A stretch of 46,798 nt of DNA from assembly GCA_027078745.1 (NCBI GenBank), contig JALWWO010000019.1, forward strand, positions 418,596-465,393, written 5' to 3'. Shown piece by piece: positions 9,408 through 18,488 of the stretch. The stretch comes from Chromatiaceae bacterium (lineage in GTDB: Bacteria > Pseudomonadota > Gammaproteobacteria > Chromatiales > Chromatiaceae). The notes beneath the pieces are model-generated. The model saw only the letters and a program-made list of their open reading frames with translations, did no database searches and had not been told where the DNA came from. The translations under genes and the position numbers were made by a program. Each line of letters opens with the position of its first letter. The first letter of the stretch is position 1.

Positions 9408-10643
9408 ATGAGTTCCAAGGCATGGATGCAATGCCAGGAATGCGGTCTGCTGCAACAAGTGCCCCCGCTCCCTCCTGGCGCTTCTGCCCGCTGTCCTCGC
9501 TGCGGCTGCACCTTGCGCCGCCGTCCTCCCAACAGTTTGGATCGCACCCTCGCCCTGACCCTCGCGGGCACGGTGCTCTTCGTCATCGCCAACAGCTTTT
9601 CTTTTCTGTCCTTCCAGATGCAGGGGCAATGGACGGAAACCACCCTGATGACCGGCGTGCAGGGACTCTATGCAGAAGGATTCTGGGTGCTCGCCGGCGT
9701 CGTGCTCTTCACCACGATCCTAGCCCCGGGGCTTCAGCTCGTCTTGCTGCTCAGCGTTCTGCTTCCCCTTCGAAAGAACCGATTGCCCAAGGGCTTTGCC
9801 GCTCGATTCCGGCTCGTGCATCTGTTAGGGCCCTGGGGCATGATGGATGTTTTTCTCTTGGGCATTCTGGTCTCCGCAGTGAAGCTGTCGGAGATGGCCA
9901 CCCTAGTGCCGGGCAGTTCCCTGTTCGCCTTCGTGGCCCTGATCTTCGTGCTGGCCGGTGCCCAGAGTTCGCTGGATCCCCAGCTCATCTGGTCTCGGGT
10001 GCCTCTGTCTCGAAAAGTCCCTCCTATTGACCCCCAAGCACCTGTGTTCTCCTGTCAGGTTTGTGCCCTGGTGATACCTGCTCTGCAACCTCAGGGCATG
10101 CAGCACTGCCCCCGATGCGGTAGCTCCCTGTATTACCGAAAGCCCGAAAGCATCCAGCGGACCTGGGCCTTGCTCATCGCGGCTATCTTCTGCTACCTGC
10201 CTGCCAACCTGCTTCCCATCATGCAGGTTACCTCCTTCGGTCGAATTCAGTCGGATACCATCTTCAGCGGCGTGGTCTTCCTGCTCCACCAGGGCATGTG
10301 GCCGTTGGCGCTCATCGTGTTCACAGCGAGCATCTTCGTGCCCCTGCTCAAGCTGCTCATCCTGGTCTTCCTGGTGATTTCCGTGCAGATGAAGTCCAGC
10401 CGACATCTGCGAGATCGAACGCTTCTGTACCGCATCACAGAATCCATCGGTCGCTGGTCCATGGTGGATATCTATGTGGTCACCATTCTCGTGGCCTTGG
10501 TTCGCTTGGGCAATCTCGCCACCGTCGAGGCGCGATCTGGTGCACTGTTCTTCGCCCTGGTGGTGATCCTCACTCTGTTCGCCGCTGCGAGCTTCGATCC
10601 GCGGCTCATGTGGGATGTAGGTCAGCGTGACAGAACCCCTTGA
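9408..10643 (+). CDS. pqiA: PqiA family intermembrane transport protein
   Basis: 411 residues from the ATG at 9408. The frame stays open upstream to 9141 but that part only shadows the preceding gene. The protein contains two homologous halves, each with a zinc-ribbon-like cysteine pair set (CQECG...CPRCG near 9-34; CQVC...CPRCG near 216-238) followed by four membrane segments. This is the PqiA/YebS organisation. In Escherichia coli PqiA is the inner-membrane partner of the PqiB needle in lipid transport between membranes. The stop overlaps the pqiB GTG start by 17 bp. Confidence 0.92.
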   Translation: MSSKAWMQCQECGLLQQVPPLPPGASARCPRCGCTLRRRPPNSLDRTLALTLAGTVLFVIANSFSFLSFQMQGQWTETTLMTGVQGLYAEGFWVLAGVVLFTTILAPGLQLVLLLSVLLPLRKNRLPKGFAARFRLVHLLGPWGMMDVFLLGILVSAVKLSEMATLVPGSSLFAFVALIFVLAGAQSSLDPQLIWSRVPLSRKVPPIDPQAPVFSCQVCALVIPALQPQGMQHCPRCGSSLYYRKPESIQRTWALLIAAIFCYLPANLLPIMQVTSFGRIQSDTIFSGVVFLLHQGMWPLALIVFTASIFVPLLKLLILVFLVISVQMKSSRHLRDRTLLYRITESIGRWSMVDIYVVTILVALVRLGNLATVEARSGALFFALVVILTLFAAASFDPRLMWDVGQRDRTP

Positions 10644-12276
10644 TCCCCACTCGGAAAGCCCGCCAGAGGCCCAGATTGTTCCCCCCAGCCGGATTTCCAT
10701 GGTGTGGCTCGTGCCCCTGGTGGCCCTGGGCATCGGCCTCTGGCTTGCCTATCGCCATTATGTGATGCAGGGGCCCCTGATCGACATCCGTTTCAAGAGT
10801 GCGGCGGGGTTGCAGGCGGGAAAGACCAAGGTGAAATACCGAGATGTGGAGGTGGGGGAAGTCAAGTCCATCCTTGTCAGCGAGGATCTCAAATCCGTGA
10901 TCGTGCGGGCAAGGCTGGTTGCTGGCGCGGAAGAATATCTTCGGGAGAAAACCCGCTTTTGGGTGGAACGCCCTCGGGTTTCCGCCGGTCGGGTGTCCGG
11001 CTTGGAAACCCTGCTTTCCGGGCCCTATATCGCTGTGGATCCGGTAACCCAGGGGCCGGAGACGCACACCTTCATCGGTTTGGAGGAACCGCCCCTGTTC
11101 ACCACCGCCGAGACCGGCACCCAGTTTCTACTGCGTTCTGAGCAGGGAAGCAGTCTAAAGCGGGGGGCACCGGTCTATTATCGCTCGATTCCGGTGGGAC
11201 GGGTGATCGGTGCGGAACTCGCGGAAGGGGGCAAAGCGGTAGTGATTAAGATCTTCATCGCCTCCCCCCATGATCGTCTGGTCCTCACCACAACCCGATT
11301 CTGGAATGCGAGCGGCATCGATGTGACCTTGGGCACCGATGGCGTTCAGATCCATACGGAATCCTTGCTTTCCCTGCTGATCGGGGGCATCGCCTTCGAT
11401 AATCCCGACTCCCTGGAAGAAACCGGCAAGCCAGCGGAGAAGAATCATCGCTTTCCCCTCTATCCCAATCGGGAGCGCGCTTATGAAACTCTGTATCCGA
11501 AGAAAGAGCGCTATATTCTGTTTTTTCAAGATTCTGTGCGGGGATTGGAGGTCAATGCACCGGTGATGCTACAGGGCATTCCCATTGGGCGGGTGCTGGA
11601 CATCAAACTGAGGTTCGATGAGGAAGCCTTTCAATTCCTTGTGCCCGTGCTCATCGAAATCGAGCCAGCGCGCATCGGTTTCATCGGTGATCCCCAACGA
11701 TTGGCGGGGGAAAATCTGGTGGAACGGCTGGTGGAAAAGGGCTTGCGGGGCCAGCTCAGAACCGGCAGTTTGCTCACGGGGAAGCTCTATATCGAGCTGG
11801 GTTTCCATGAGGAGGCGCCACCGGCACAGCTCAGCCGGTACGGGGAATATAAGGTGCTGCCCAGCATGCCTTTAGAAACCCTGACCCAGAAGGCGAATGC
11901 ATTCTTGGACCGCTTGCAAGCCTTGCCGCTACAGGAGATCGGCAAGGAACTTCAGGATACCTTGGCGGGTGCTAATGACCTGGTCCATTCCGAAACCCTG
12001 TCTCAATCCCTGTTGGAATTGCAGGGATTGTTGACAGAATTGCGGCAAGCCGCTCAATCCATCGATGGGGAGAGCATCCCGGCGTTCAATGCAGCGCTGC
12101 AACAATTGCATCAAACCCTGGCCAGTGCGGAACAGTTCCTTTCTCCCAATGCAACTCTGTATCTGGAAGTGCAGCGCGCCCTGCGAGAATTGAGCGCTGC
12201 CGCCCGCTCCATTCGCAGCTTGACGGATTATTTGGAACGGCATCCGGAAGCCTTGCTGCAGGGGAAACGACGATGA
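10627..12276 (+). CDS. pqiB: PqiB, three-MCE-domain trans-envelope lipid transport protein
   Basis: 549 residues from a GTG at 10627 that overlaps pqiA. One N-terminal membrane anchor (ISMVWLVPLVALGIGLWLAYR, about 18-38) is followed by three MCE domains recognisable by their repeated cores: AGKTKVKYRDVEVGEV, KRGAPVYYRSIPVGRV and VNAPVMLQGIPIGRV. The C-terminal 150 residues are helical and suit the coiled-coil needle seen in E. coli PqiB, which bridges the periplasm. Lipids are thought to pass through the central channel between the two membranes. The gene overlaps pqiC by 4 bp, completing a tight pqiABC operon. Confidence 0.94.
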   Translation: MTEPLDPHSESPPEAQIVPPSRISMVWLVPLVALGIGLWLAYRHYVMQGPLIDIRFKSAAGLQAGKTKVKYRDVEVGEVKSILVSEDLKSVIVRARLVAGAEEYLREKTRFWVERPRVSAGRVSGLETLLSGPYIAVDPVTQGPETHTFIGLEEPPLFTTAETGTQFLLRSEQGSSLKRGAPVYYRSIPVGRVIGAELAEGGKAVVIKIFIASPHDRLVLTTTRFWNASGIDVTLGTDGVQIHTESLLSLLIGGIAFDNPDSLEETGKPAEKNHRFPLYPNRERAYETLYPKKERYILFFQDSVRGLEVNAPVMLQGIPIGRVLDIKLRFDEEAFQFLVPVLIEIEPARIGFIGDPQRLAGENLVERLVEKGLRGQLRTGSLLTGKLYIELGFHEEAPPAQLSRYGEYKVLPSMPLETLTQKANAFLDRLQALPLQEIGKELQDTLAGANDLVHSETLSQSLLELQGLLTELRQAAQSIDGESIPAFNAALQQLHQTLASAEQFLSPNATLYLEVQRALRELSAAARSIRSLTDYLERHPEALLQGKRR

Positions 12277-12893
12277 ATATTCGGCCCTGGCAAGGCATCG
12301 GCCTGTTGAGCATCGGGATCGCCTTGGGCGGCTGTGCGACCCCCCCCGCCCAATTCTATTCCCTGAGCGCGCTGCCAGAAGCGGCCCAACGGGAGGCGCC
12401 CTTGACCCAAACAGGGCCCGGCCTGAGGATCGGGCCCTTTCAGGTGCCTGCCTATCTCGACCGATCGCAGCTCGTCCTTCGACAAGGAGAGAATCGGCTC
12501 CAGATCGAGGAATTTCATCGCTGGGGGGATGCCCTCTCGGAAGCCTTCCCCCGTGTTCTCGGAGAGAACCTCGCCCATCTGCTCCATTCCCCGCGCATTC
12601 TGATCTATCCGGAAGAAGATCGCTTTCCCGTAAATCTCCGGCTCATGGGGAGTCTGTTGCGCTTCGAAGGGGAACCGGACGGCAAGGCGGTGCTGCGGGT
12701 GCGCTGGGCCCTGCTGGTACCCGATGTATCCGAACCGCTCTTGGTGCGGGAATCCACCTATACCAGCAGGGTACAAGGAGAGGATCGGGCGGCGCTGGTG
12801 CAAGCCATGAGCCGGAACCTGGGGGCATTCAGTCGGGAAGTTGCCCAGATCATTCAGGCTTATCAGTCCCGATCAGTCCATGCGCAGGACTAG
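12273..12893 (+). CDS. pqiC: PqiC outer-membrane lipoprotein
   Basis: 206 residues starting with a lipoprotein signal whose lipobox is LGGC (Cys21), followed by ATPPAQFYSLSALP. This N-terminus and the later segment FQVPAYLDRSQLVLR are typical of the PqiC/ABC-transport auxiliary (DUF330/YmbA) family. In E. coli PqiC forms a ring on the inner face of the outer membrane that receives the PqiB needle. Translation is coupled to pqiB by a 4-bp overlap. Its last 21 bp overlap the end of the convergent oxidoreductase gene. Confidence 0.9.
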   Translation: MNIRPWQGIGLLSIGIALGGCATPPAQFYSLSALPEAAQREAPLTQTGPGLRIGPFQVPAYLDRSQLVLRQGENRLQIEEFHRWGDALSEAFPRVLGENLAHLLHSPRILIYPEEDRFPVNLRLMGSLLRFEGEPDGKAVLRVRWALLVPDVSEPLLVRESTYTSRVQGEDRAALVQAMSRNLGAFSREVAQIIQAYQSRSVHAQD

Positions 12894-13868
12894 CTTGCCC
12901 TGCGTGTGACCGGTTTCGATCTGATGATGGGCCTCTGCAGCCTTTTCCAGGGGATAGGTCTTGGTCACCTGTATTTGTAATTTCCCTTCATCGAACCAGG
13001 TCCCACAGCGACGCAGGATTTCCCCCTGATGGGCGCGGGCTTCGGGCAAGTCGCGCAGCATGGGTGTGAGCATGAGTTCCAGGGAAATCCGCAGGTTCAG
13101 CAGGCGGGCTTCCTTGAGATCCAAATCGGGGCCGGGATCTAAAATGCTCACCAGATCTCCATAGGGCGCCATGGCAGGGATGCTCTTCCGGAGGACGGCT
13201 GGCCCCACTGTATCCAGCACTACATCCACGCCTCGGCCCTCTGTCCAATGCAGGACGGATTCCACCAGCTCTTCTTCCCGATAGTTGATGGTATATTCCG
13301 CCCCCAGGGATTGGGCGAAAGCAGCTTTGGCGGGGCTGCTCACCGTGGTGGCTACCCGAGCGCCTCGCAGGCGGGCGAGCTGAATCGCCACATGGCCCAC
13401 GCCTCCTGCACCTGCATGGATGAGCACGGTTTGACCGGATTGTAAGTTCGCACGGTCATAGAGGGCTTCCCAGGCGGTGATGAGCACCAGGGGCGCGGCG
13501 GCCGCCTGCACGAAATCCAAGGAAGCGGGCTTGGGCTGGGCGATGGTTTCATCCACCAAAATGTATTCCGCATAGTTGCCCACGGGTCCCCCCAGCCCTC
13601 CATGGCAGAACCAGACTTCATCCTCGGGTTGAAACCGGCGCACCTGGCTGCCGACGGCTTCCACGATGCCCGCCCCATCACATCCGAGCACGGCGGGCAA
13701 ACCGTTGGGGAGAAAAGGCCCTCGGCTGCGGATCTTGGCATCCACCGGATTCACCCCCGCCGCCTTGAGGCGCACCAACAATTCCGTACCTTTAGGAACT
13801 GGCACGGGCCGTTCCCGGACTTCTAACACCTCGAGTCCACCCGGTTCACGCATTTCGATGGTTTTCAT
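12873..13868 (-). CDS. Zinc-independent quinone oxidoreductase-like MDR protein
   Basis: 331 residues of the medium-chain dehydrogenase/reductase superfamily. The N-terminal GroES-like domain has VLGCDGAGIVEAVG, and the Rossmann domain carries HAGAGGVGHVAIQLARLRGARV, the NADPH-binding pattern of quinone oxidoreductase-like members. The cysteine and histidine ligands of the catalytic zinc of alcohol dehydrogenases are absent at the expected places, which favours an NADPH-dependent quinone or enone reductase. The substrate is unknown. It stands alone on the minus strand, converging with pqiC and diverging from the FKBP gene. Confidence 0.87.
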   Translation of the reverse strand: MKTIEMREPGGLEVLEVRERPVPVPKGTELLVRLKAAGVNPVDAKIRSRGPFLPNGLPAVLGCDGAGIVEAVGSQVRRFQPEDEVWFCHGGLGGPVGNYAEYILVDETIAQPKPASLDFVQAAAAPLVLITAWEALYDRANLQSGQTVLIHAGAGGVGHVAIQLARLRGARVATTVSSPAKAAFAQSLGAEYTINYREEELVESVLHWTEGRGVDVVLDTVGPAVLRKSIPAMAPYGDLVSILDPGPDLDLKEARLLNLRISLELMLTPMLRDLPEARAHQGEILRRCGTWFDEGKLQIQVTKTYPLEKAAEAHHQIETGHTQGKLVLRMD

Positions 13869-14053
13869 GGATTCTTTCCTCCGAACCGATGGAGATCATT
13901 CAACCAAACGATTGCCTCTGAGCACTGCGCGCCCTATAGTAACCAATTCCTAATTCATCTATACCTGTTCCCCTTCGGATCGCGCCCTCGCAGCCTTTGC
14001 ACCTGTTGCGGTTCCGTTCGATTGGGACGACAGGTAACGTGCAGGAGTGTTTG

Positions 14054-14482
14054 ATGTCTGTTGCAAAGCGAGGCGATCGGGTTCGCGTGCATTATCGGGG
14101 AACCCTTTCCGATGGAAAGGAATTCGATTCCTCCCTGGGGCAAGAACCCTTGGGATTCGTGCTGGGAGCCGGGCGGGTGATTCCGGGTTTTGAGCAAGCT
14201 GTCCTAGGCATGCGCATCGGTGAGTCCAAGACAGTGGTCATCGAAGCTGCGGAGGCCTATGGCCCCCATCGTCCGGAGATGATCCAAGAGATCCCCCGAA
14301 GTGCTATTCCCCCAGAGATCGCGCTTTCCGAAGGGTTAGTGCTCCAAGCCCGAAGTCCAGAGGGACGCACCCTTTCCTTTTCCGTGGTCTCCTTCGACGA
14401 AGAGCGGGTGAAAGTGGACGGCAATCATCCCCTAGCCGGTCAGGATCTCACCTTCGAATTGGAACTGGTAGAGATCGCGTAA
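14054..14482 (+). CDS. FKBP-type peptidyl-prolyl isomerase (SlyD/FkpB-like)
   Basis: 142 residues from the ATG at 14054, preceded by AGGAG at good spacing; an upstream in-frame ATG would add 19 residues with no similarity. The FKBP domain shows VHYRGTLSDGKEFDSS and GRVIPGFEQAVLGMRIGE. An insert-in-flap chaperone domain (about 70-125) ends in DGNHPLAGQDLTFELELVEI, the SlyD/FkpB signature. The His-rich metal-binding tail of SlyD is missing, so it is closer to the FkpB form. No signal peptide is present, so it acts in the cytoplasm as a folding catalyst and chaperone. It converges on rpoH. Confidence 0.9.
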   Translation: MSVAKRGDRVRVHYRGTLSDGKEFDSSLGQEPLGFVLGAGRVIPGFEQAVLGMRIGESKTVVIEAAEAYGPHRPEMIQEIPRSAIPPEIALSEGLVLQARSPEGRTLSFSVVSFDEERVKVDGNHPLAGQDLTFELELVEIA

Positions 14483-14500
14483 CCCCGGCAACTGCCCTAT

Positions 14501-14534
14501 AAAAAAGCCAGAAACCCAGGGATGGATTTCTGGC
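14501..14534 (-). terminator. Rho-independent terminator of rpoH
   Basis: On the minus strand a perfect 8-bp stem GCCAGAAA / TTTCTGGC with a 12-base loop is followed directly by six T. It lies 26 bp after the rpoH stop codon. In the other orientation the hairpin has no T-run, so it is assigned to rpoH only. Confidence 0.75.
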
Positions 14535-14559
14535 AAGAGGGAGGAACTTAGAAAAATCC

Positions 14560-15402
14560 TCAGTTTTCCAGTTGGGCCCGCAGCTTCTTCATCGCGTTCT
14601 TCTCGATCTGGCGGATTCGTTCTGCGGACACCCCGAATTGTTGGGCGAGCTCGTGAAGGGTCTGCTTTCGCTCCGAAAGCCAGCGTTCCTGCAAGATGGT
14701 CTTGCTCCGTGCATCCAACCCCTCCATCGCCTGATAGAGGCGTTCCCGCTGATACATCAGGCTATCCTGCTGTTCCAGGGCAGTGGCAGGCTCCATGCGC
14801 ATATCCGGCAGATAGGTGGCCGGTGCAGAGGGTGCTTCTTCGTCATCGTTATCCACGCCGTCGAAGGATAGATCCTGATTGGATAGACGGGATTCCATCT
14901 CCAGCACGGTTTCCGGCTTTACGCCCAGTTCCTCTGCAACGCCCTGCACTTCTTCATGGGAAAACCAACCCAGGCGCTTCTTAGCGCTGCGCAGGTTGAA
15001 GAAGAGCTTGCGTTGAGCCTTGGTGGTGGCCACTTTGACGATGCGCCAATTCCGCAAGATGTACTCGTGGATCTCTGCGCGAATCCAGTGCACGGCGAAG
15101 GAAACCAGACGTACCCCCATCTCCGGGTTGAAGCGCTGAACCGCCTTCATCAACCCCACGGAACCTTCTTGAATCAGGTCCTGCAAGGGCAATCCGTAGC
15201 CGAGATACCCCCGAGCAATGCGGATGACAAAGCGCAGATGGGAGAGGACCAGCCGACGGGCCGCCTCCTTATCGTCATGATCCCGCAGACGGATCGCCAA
15301 TTCCCGCTCTTCGTCTGCAGTCAATACAGGGATTTGATAGGCCAAGCTGATATAGGACTCGATGTTTCCAGTGGGAAACCATGCGATCTCGTTCGTCATC
15401 AT
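14560..15402 (-). CDS. rpoH: RNA polymerase heat-shock sigma factor RpoH (sigma-32)
   Basis: 280 residues. It directs RNA polymerase to heat-shock promoters. Region 2 is complete ([55 protein letters not shown]). The RpoH box QRKLFFNLR, absent from other group sigma factors, is present at about 130-138 and settles the assignment. Region 4 ends with the helix-turn-helix [19 protein letters not shown]. Two adjacent ATG codons (15402 and 15399) could start it; a weak AGGT lies upstream. It is monocistronic here with a strong terminator and is not adjacent to ftsX, its neighbour in many gammaproteobacteria. Confidence 0.96.
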   Translation of the reverse strand: MMTNEIAWFPTGNIESYISLAYQIPVLTADEERELAIRLRDHDDKEAARRLVLSHLRFVIRIARGYLGYGLPLQDLIQEGSVGLMKAVQRFNPEMGVRLVSFAVHWIRAEIHEYILRNWRIVKVATTKAQRKLFFNLRSAKKRLGWFSHEEVQGVAEELGVKPETVLEMESRLSNQDLSFDGVDNDDEEAPSAPATYLPDMRMEPATALEQQDSLMYQRERLYQAMEGLDARSKTILQERWLSERKQTLHELAQQFGVSAERIRQIEKNAMKKLRAQLEN

Positions 15403-15510
15403 CTATTACCTAGTAAATTGATCAAGAATTAGGCTAACAAACTCCTCTGCTTCTGGCAAGCTTCTGATCAATCGTCCTGAGATGAGAAGGCAGAGACAGG
15501 GAAAAGTTCC

Positions 15511-16791
15511 CTATTCAGTAGGATCTGCAGTTCGAGCCGCGAGCAAGAAATCCACCACCGATGCCAAAGGCTTTTCGATCTGTGGCCCCTGGTCTCGCAA
15601 GGGTTTGATTCCCATCACGCCCCGTTCTAACTCCTCCTCACCCAGGATCAAGGCATAGCGAGCGCCGCTGCGGTCTGCCTTTTTAAACTGACTTTTGAAG
15701 CTGCCGCCGCCGCAATGGCAGCACAAGCGGAGATCGGGGGATTGATCACGCAGTTGTTCTGCCAAGACCAGGGCGGCTGCCTGGGCACGTTCCCCCACTG
15801 CCACCAGATAAGCATCCAGGGCGGGGGCCGCCTGAGCAGGTAGGCTTTCCAACAGGGCAACCAAGCGTTCCAATCCTAGGGCAAATCCGACCGCCGGAAC
15901 GGAACGTCCCCCCAATTGTTCCACCAAACCATCATAGCGACCGCCGGCGCAGAGGGTACCCTGCGCACCCAGGGCATCGGTGATCCATTCGAAAACCGTG
16001 CGATTGTAATAATCCAGGCCTCGCACAAGCCGAGGGTTGACCCGAAAGGCGATGCCCGCATTCCCCAGCCCCTCGCAGAGCTGTGAAAAATGCTCCTGAG
16101 CCTCCTTTCCCAAAAAGTCCAAAATGCTGGGCGCTTCCGCAATCAAGGCTTGCATGTCCGGGTTTTTGGAATCGAGAATGCGCAGGGGATTGGTGGCAAG
16201 TCGTCGGCGGCTGTCCTCGTCCAGCATGTCCTGCCGCGCTTCCAGGTATTGAACCAGGGCCTCCCGATAACGATGCCGATCTTCCGCATCGCCCAGACTG
16301 TTGATTGCTAACCGGAGGCCGGATAGGCCCAGAATTTTCCACAAGCGATGGGTTAGCAGGATCAGTTCCTGATCGATGTCAGGTCCCGCCAGCCCGAATA
16401 CCTCTGCGCCGATCTGATGAAACTGCCGGTAACGGCCTTTTTGCGGTCGCTCCCGCCGGAACATGGGGCCTCGGTACCAGAGCCGCTGGGGACGATCCAA
16501 TAGGTTGTGTTCGATGGCCGCCCGCACGCAGCTCGCCGTGCCCTCGGGGCGCAAGCTCAGGAGTTCCCCATTACGATCCTGGAAGCTGTACATCTCTTTT
16601 TCCACGATGTCCGTCACTTCCCCGATGGATCGCTGGAACAGTTCCGTGGGTTCCAAAAGCGGCGTGCGGATCTCTTCGTAACCGTAGGATTCCAGCAATC
16701 GCCGGGCGCTGTCCTCGACCCAGTGCCAGCGCCCCATCTGTTCCGGAAGCAGATCGTGCATCCCACGGATTGCGCGGAGGATTTTTGCCAT
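15511..16791 (-). CDS. hisS: Histidyl-tRNA synthetase
   Basis: 426 residues, standard length for a class II synthetase that charges tRNA-His. It starts [18 protein letters not shown]. Motif 2 is [23 protein letters not shown], and the histidine-A motif [15 protein letters not shown] and motif 3 [10 protein letters not shown] are intact. The anticodon-binding domain occupies about the last 95 residues. It starts 7 bp after rodZ. In E. coli and relatives ispG lies between rodZ and hisS; here ispG is absent from that slot. Confidence 0.96.
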   Translation of the reverse strand: MAKILRAIRGMHDLLPEQMGRWHWVEDSARRLLESYGYEEIRTPLLEPTELFQRSIGEVTDIVEKEMYSFQDRNGELLSLRPEGTASCVRAAIEHNLLDRPQRLWYRGPMFRRERPQKGRYRQFHQIGAEVFGLAGPDIDQELILLTHRLWKILGLSGLRLAINSLGDAEDRHRYREALVQYLEARQDMLDEDSRRRLATNPLRILDSKNPDMQALIAEAPSILDFLGKEAQEHFSQLCEGLGNAGIAFRVNPRLVRGLDYYNRTVFEWITDALGAQGTLCAGGRYDGLVEQLGGRSVPAVGFALGLERLVALLESLPAQAAPALDAYLVAVGERAQAAALVLAEQLRDQSPDLRLCCHCGGGSFKSQFKKADRSGARYALILGEEELERGVMGIKPLRDQGPQIEKPLASVVDFLLAARTADPTE

Positions 16792-16798
16792 AACTTAC

Positions 16799-17731
16799 CT
16801 ATCGGGTTGGATTCAGGGTGAATTTAGCCACATTGCCTCTGGTCTTTTGGGAGAGATCGAAGGGCTCTCCACCGATCGTCATCCGAACTACCGCTGCATT
16901 GCCCAGCAGGATCGAATAGGGAGGTGTCCCTTTCAGCACCAACCGATCCCCCGCCTTCATCTCTCCGAAACGCTTGAACTTGCGGCTGCTGTCCCGGAGA
17001 TCCACCCAGCAGGGACCGGAGAATTCGAGAACCACTTCCGGCGGGGATGCTGGCTGCTCGGGTTCTGGTGTGGGCCCTGGCTCAACAGATGATTCCGTGG
17101 ATACTTGAGGTTCCGCGGGTGTGGGGGGCGGGCTTTCCAGCACACCACCCGAAGGAACCGAGCTGGAAGGCGGCGGGGGTTCTGGCTCCATGGATACTAG
17201 TGCAGGCTCTGAGGACAGCAAAACGGGGGGTGATGCTGCTCCTGAATGGGCAGGTTCTTGGCGTTCCACCGGCACGGAAGAGGCTGGTTCAGCAGGCGGG
17301 GCATCGCCGGAGAAATCGAGAGAAGATGCTTCTTTCGGACTCGGGGAAGGCACCGACCAAACATACCAAAGCCCCATGATGCCAACCAGCAGGAAGAGGA
17401 ACAACCCCGAGAGGGGCAACAGGGGAGGACGTCTTTTTTGAGGGCGGGCTGGTCGGGGTACTGGCGTGGGAACATTCTGTACTTGAGTGCGGTACAGTTC
17501 CACATAGGGTTCTGGGTCCAGCCGCAACAGTCGAGCATAGTTGCGCAGATAGCCGATGGCGAACACATGCCCCAAGCCCTCGTAATCGTCTCGCTCTAAC
17601 TGTTGGATCACTGCGGAGGTGAGATGCAATTGGGCGGCGACTTCGGCAAGATCCAAGCCACGCTCCTGCCGCTTTGCCCGCAACTGGCTGCCCGGGCCTT
17701 CCCGCCCAGGTGGGGTTTCCACAACACGCAT
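16799..17731 (-). CDS. rodZ: RodZ cell-shape protein
   Basis: 310 residues from the ATG at 17731; the longer frame upstream only shadows the pilW gene. The N-terminal HTH domain (about 17-80; LRAKRQERGLDLAEVAAQL, then YLRNYARLLRLDPEPY) is the MreB-binding domain of RodZ. A single membrane segment (LSGLFLFLLVGIMGLWYVW, about 107-125) leads into a long Pro/Glu/Ser-rich periplasmic linker (about 130-225) and a C-terminal DUF4115 beta domain. RodZ links cytoplasmic MreB to the wall-elongation machinery. It lies 10 bp after pilW and 7 bp before hisS. Confidence 0.93.
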   Translation of the reverse strand: MRVVETPPGREGPGSQLRAKRQERGLDLAEVAAQLHLTSAVIQQLERDDYEGLGHVFAIGYLRNYARLLRLDPEPYVELYRTQVQNVPTPVPRPARPQKRRPPLLPLSGLFLFLLVGIMGLWYVWSVPSPSPKEASSLDFSGDAPPAEPASSVPVERQEPAHSGAASPPVLLSSEPALVSMEPEPPPPSSSVPSGGVLESPPPTPAEPQVSTESSVEPGPTPEPEQPASPPEVVLEFSGPCWVDLRDSSRKFKRFGEMKAGDRLVLKGTPPYSILLGNAAVVRMTIGGEPFDLSQKTRGNVAKFTLNPTR

Positions 17732-17741
17732 CTTTGTTCCC

Positions 17742-18488
17742 TCAGAGTTCCAAGGTTTCGGGTGCATTGGGGAATCGCTTCCGCAACTGCTTCTCGTATT
17801 GACGGGCCTTGCGGCGCGCACCTAATTTCCGCTCGATCCGGCTGCCCAACAACAGGGCCTTTGGGGCGGGCCCTGCGACTTGGAAAAATCGATTGAGATA
17901 ACTCCGAGCTGCCCTGTAACGACCTTGGGCATATTCCACATCCGCCATTTCCAACAGGGCAGGGGGATAACGGGGATTCACCGTGAGTGCTCGTCGAAGC
18001 CATCGAACGGCTTCCGCTGCATTGCCCGCTTGATGGGCGCAGCGTCCGGCATAGGTCAGGGTGATCCAAGTGGCTTGATAGAGGGGATTTTTCAGGGCCT
18101 GCTCGTACTGGGTTTTAGCCTCGGCAAATCTGTGCTGATCGCAGAGGTAATTGCCCCAGGCAGTCCGGATATAAGCATCCTTGGGAGCGAATGCCAGGGC
18201 CTGGCGGAAATGTTCCTCCGCCAGCTCGTTTTGCTCTAAGCGATGGTAAATGGTGGCGAGCACATTATGGGCTTGGGCATTCTCAGGATCTTCTACCAGA
18301 GCCTTTTGCGCATTTTGCAGAGCTACTTCGATTTCGCCGAGCCGATAGTACTCTGCTGCGATGCGCACATAGAGATCCCCAGGACTCTCTTCCTTAGGAG
18401 CGCCAAGTTCGTCGCCCGTCGGTGTGGTCGCACACCCGCTGAGCATCAGAGCGATCCCGAAAACGCATACCAGCGCAAACAGTTTCAT
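17742..18488 (-). CDS. pilW: Type IV pilus biogenesis/stability lipoprotein PilW (PilF)
   Basis: 248 residues from the ATG at 18488. The N-terminus is a lipoprotein signal (MKLFALVCVFGIALMLSGCA, lipobox LSGC). The remainder is a run of TPR motifs (about 35-240), for example AEYYRLGEIEVALQNAQKAL and RLEQNELAEEHFRQALAFAP. In pilus systems this lipoprotein pilots the PilQ secretin to the outer membrane. Its start overlaps the rlmN stop by 4 bp and has GGAG upstream. The rlmN-pilW-rodZ order is a conserved gammaproteobacterial cluster. No other pilus gene is in the window. Confidence 0.92.
   Translation of the reverse strand: MKLFALVCVFGIALMLSGCATTPTGDELGAPKEESPGDLYVRIAAEYYRLGEIEVALQNAQKALVEDPENAQAHNVLATIYHRLEQNELAEEHFRQALAFAPKDAYIRTAWGNYLCDQHRFAEAKTQYEQALKNPLYQATWITLTYAGRCAHQAGNAAEAVRWLRRALTVNPRYPPALLEMADVEYAQGRYRAARSYLNRFFQVAGPAPKALLLGSRIERKLGARRKARQYEKQLRKRFPNAPETLEL

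Noticed and set aside
15494-15512. Hairpin AGGGAA/TTCCCT at the hisS stop as a terminator
   Set aside because: The stem overlaps the stop codon and no T-run follows it on the minus strand.
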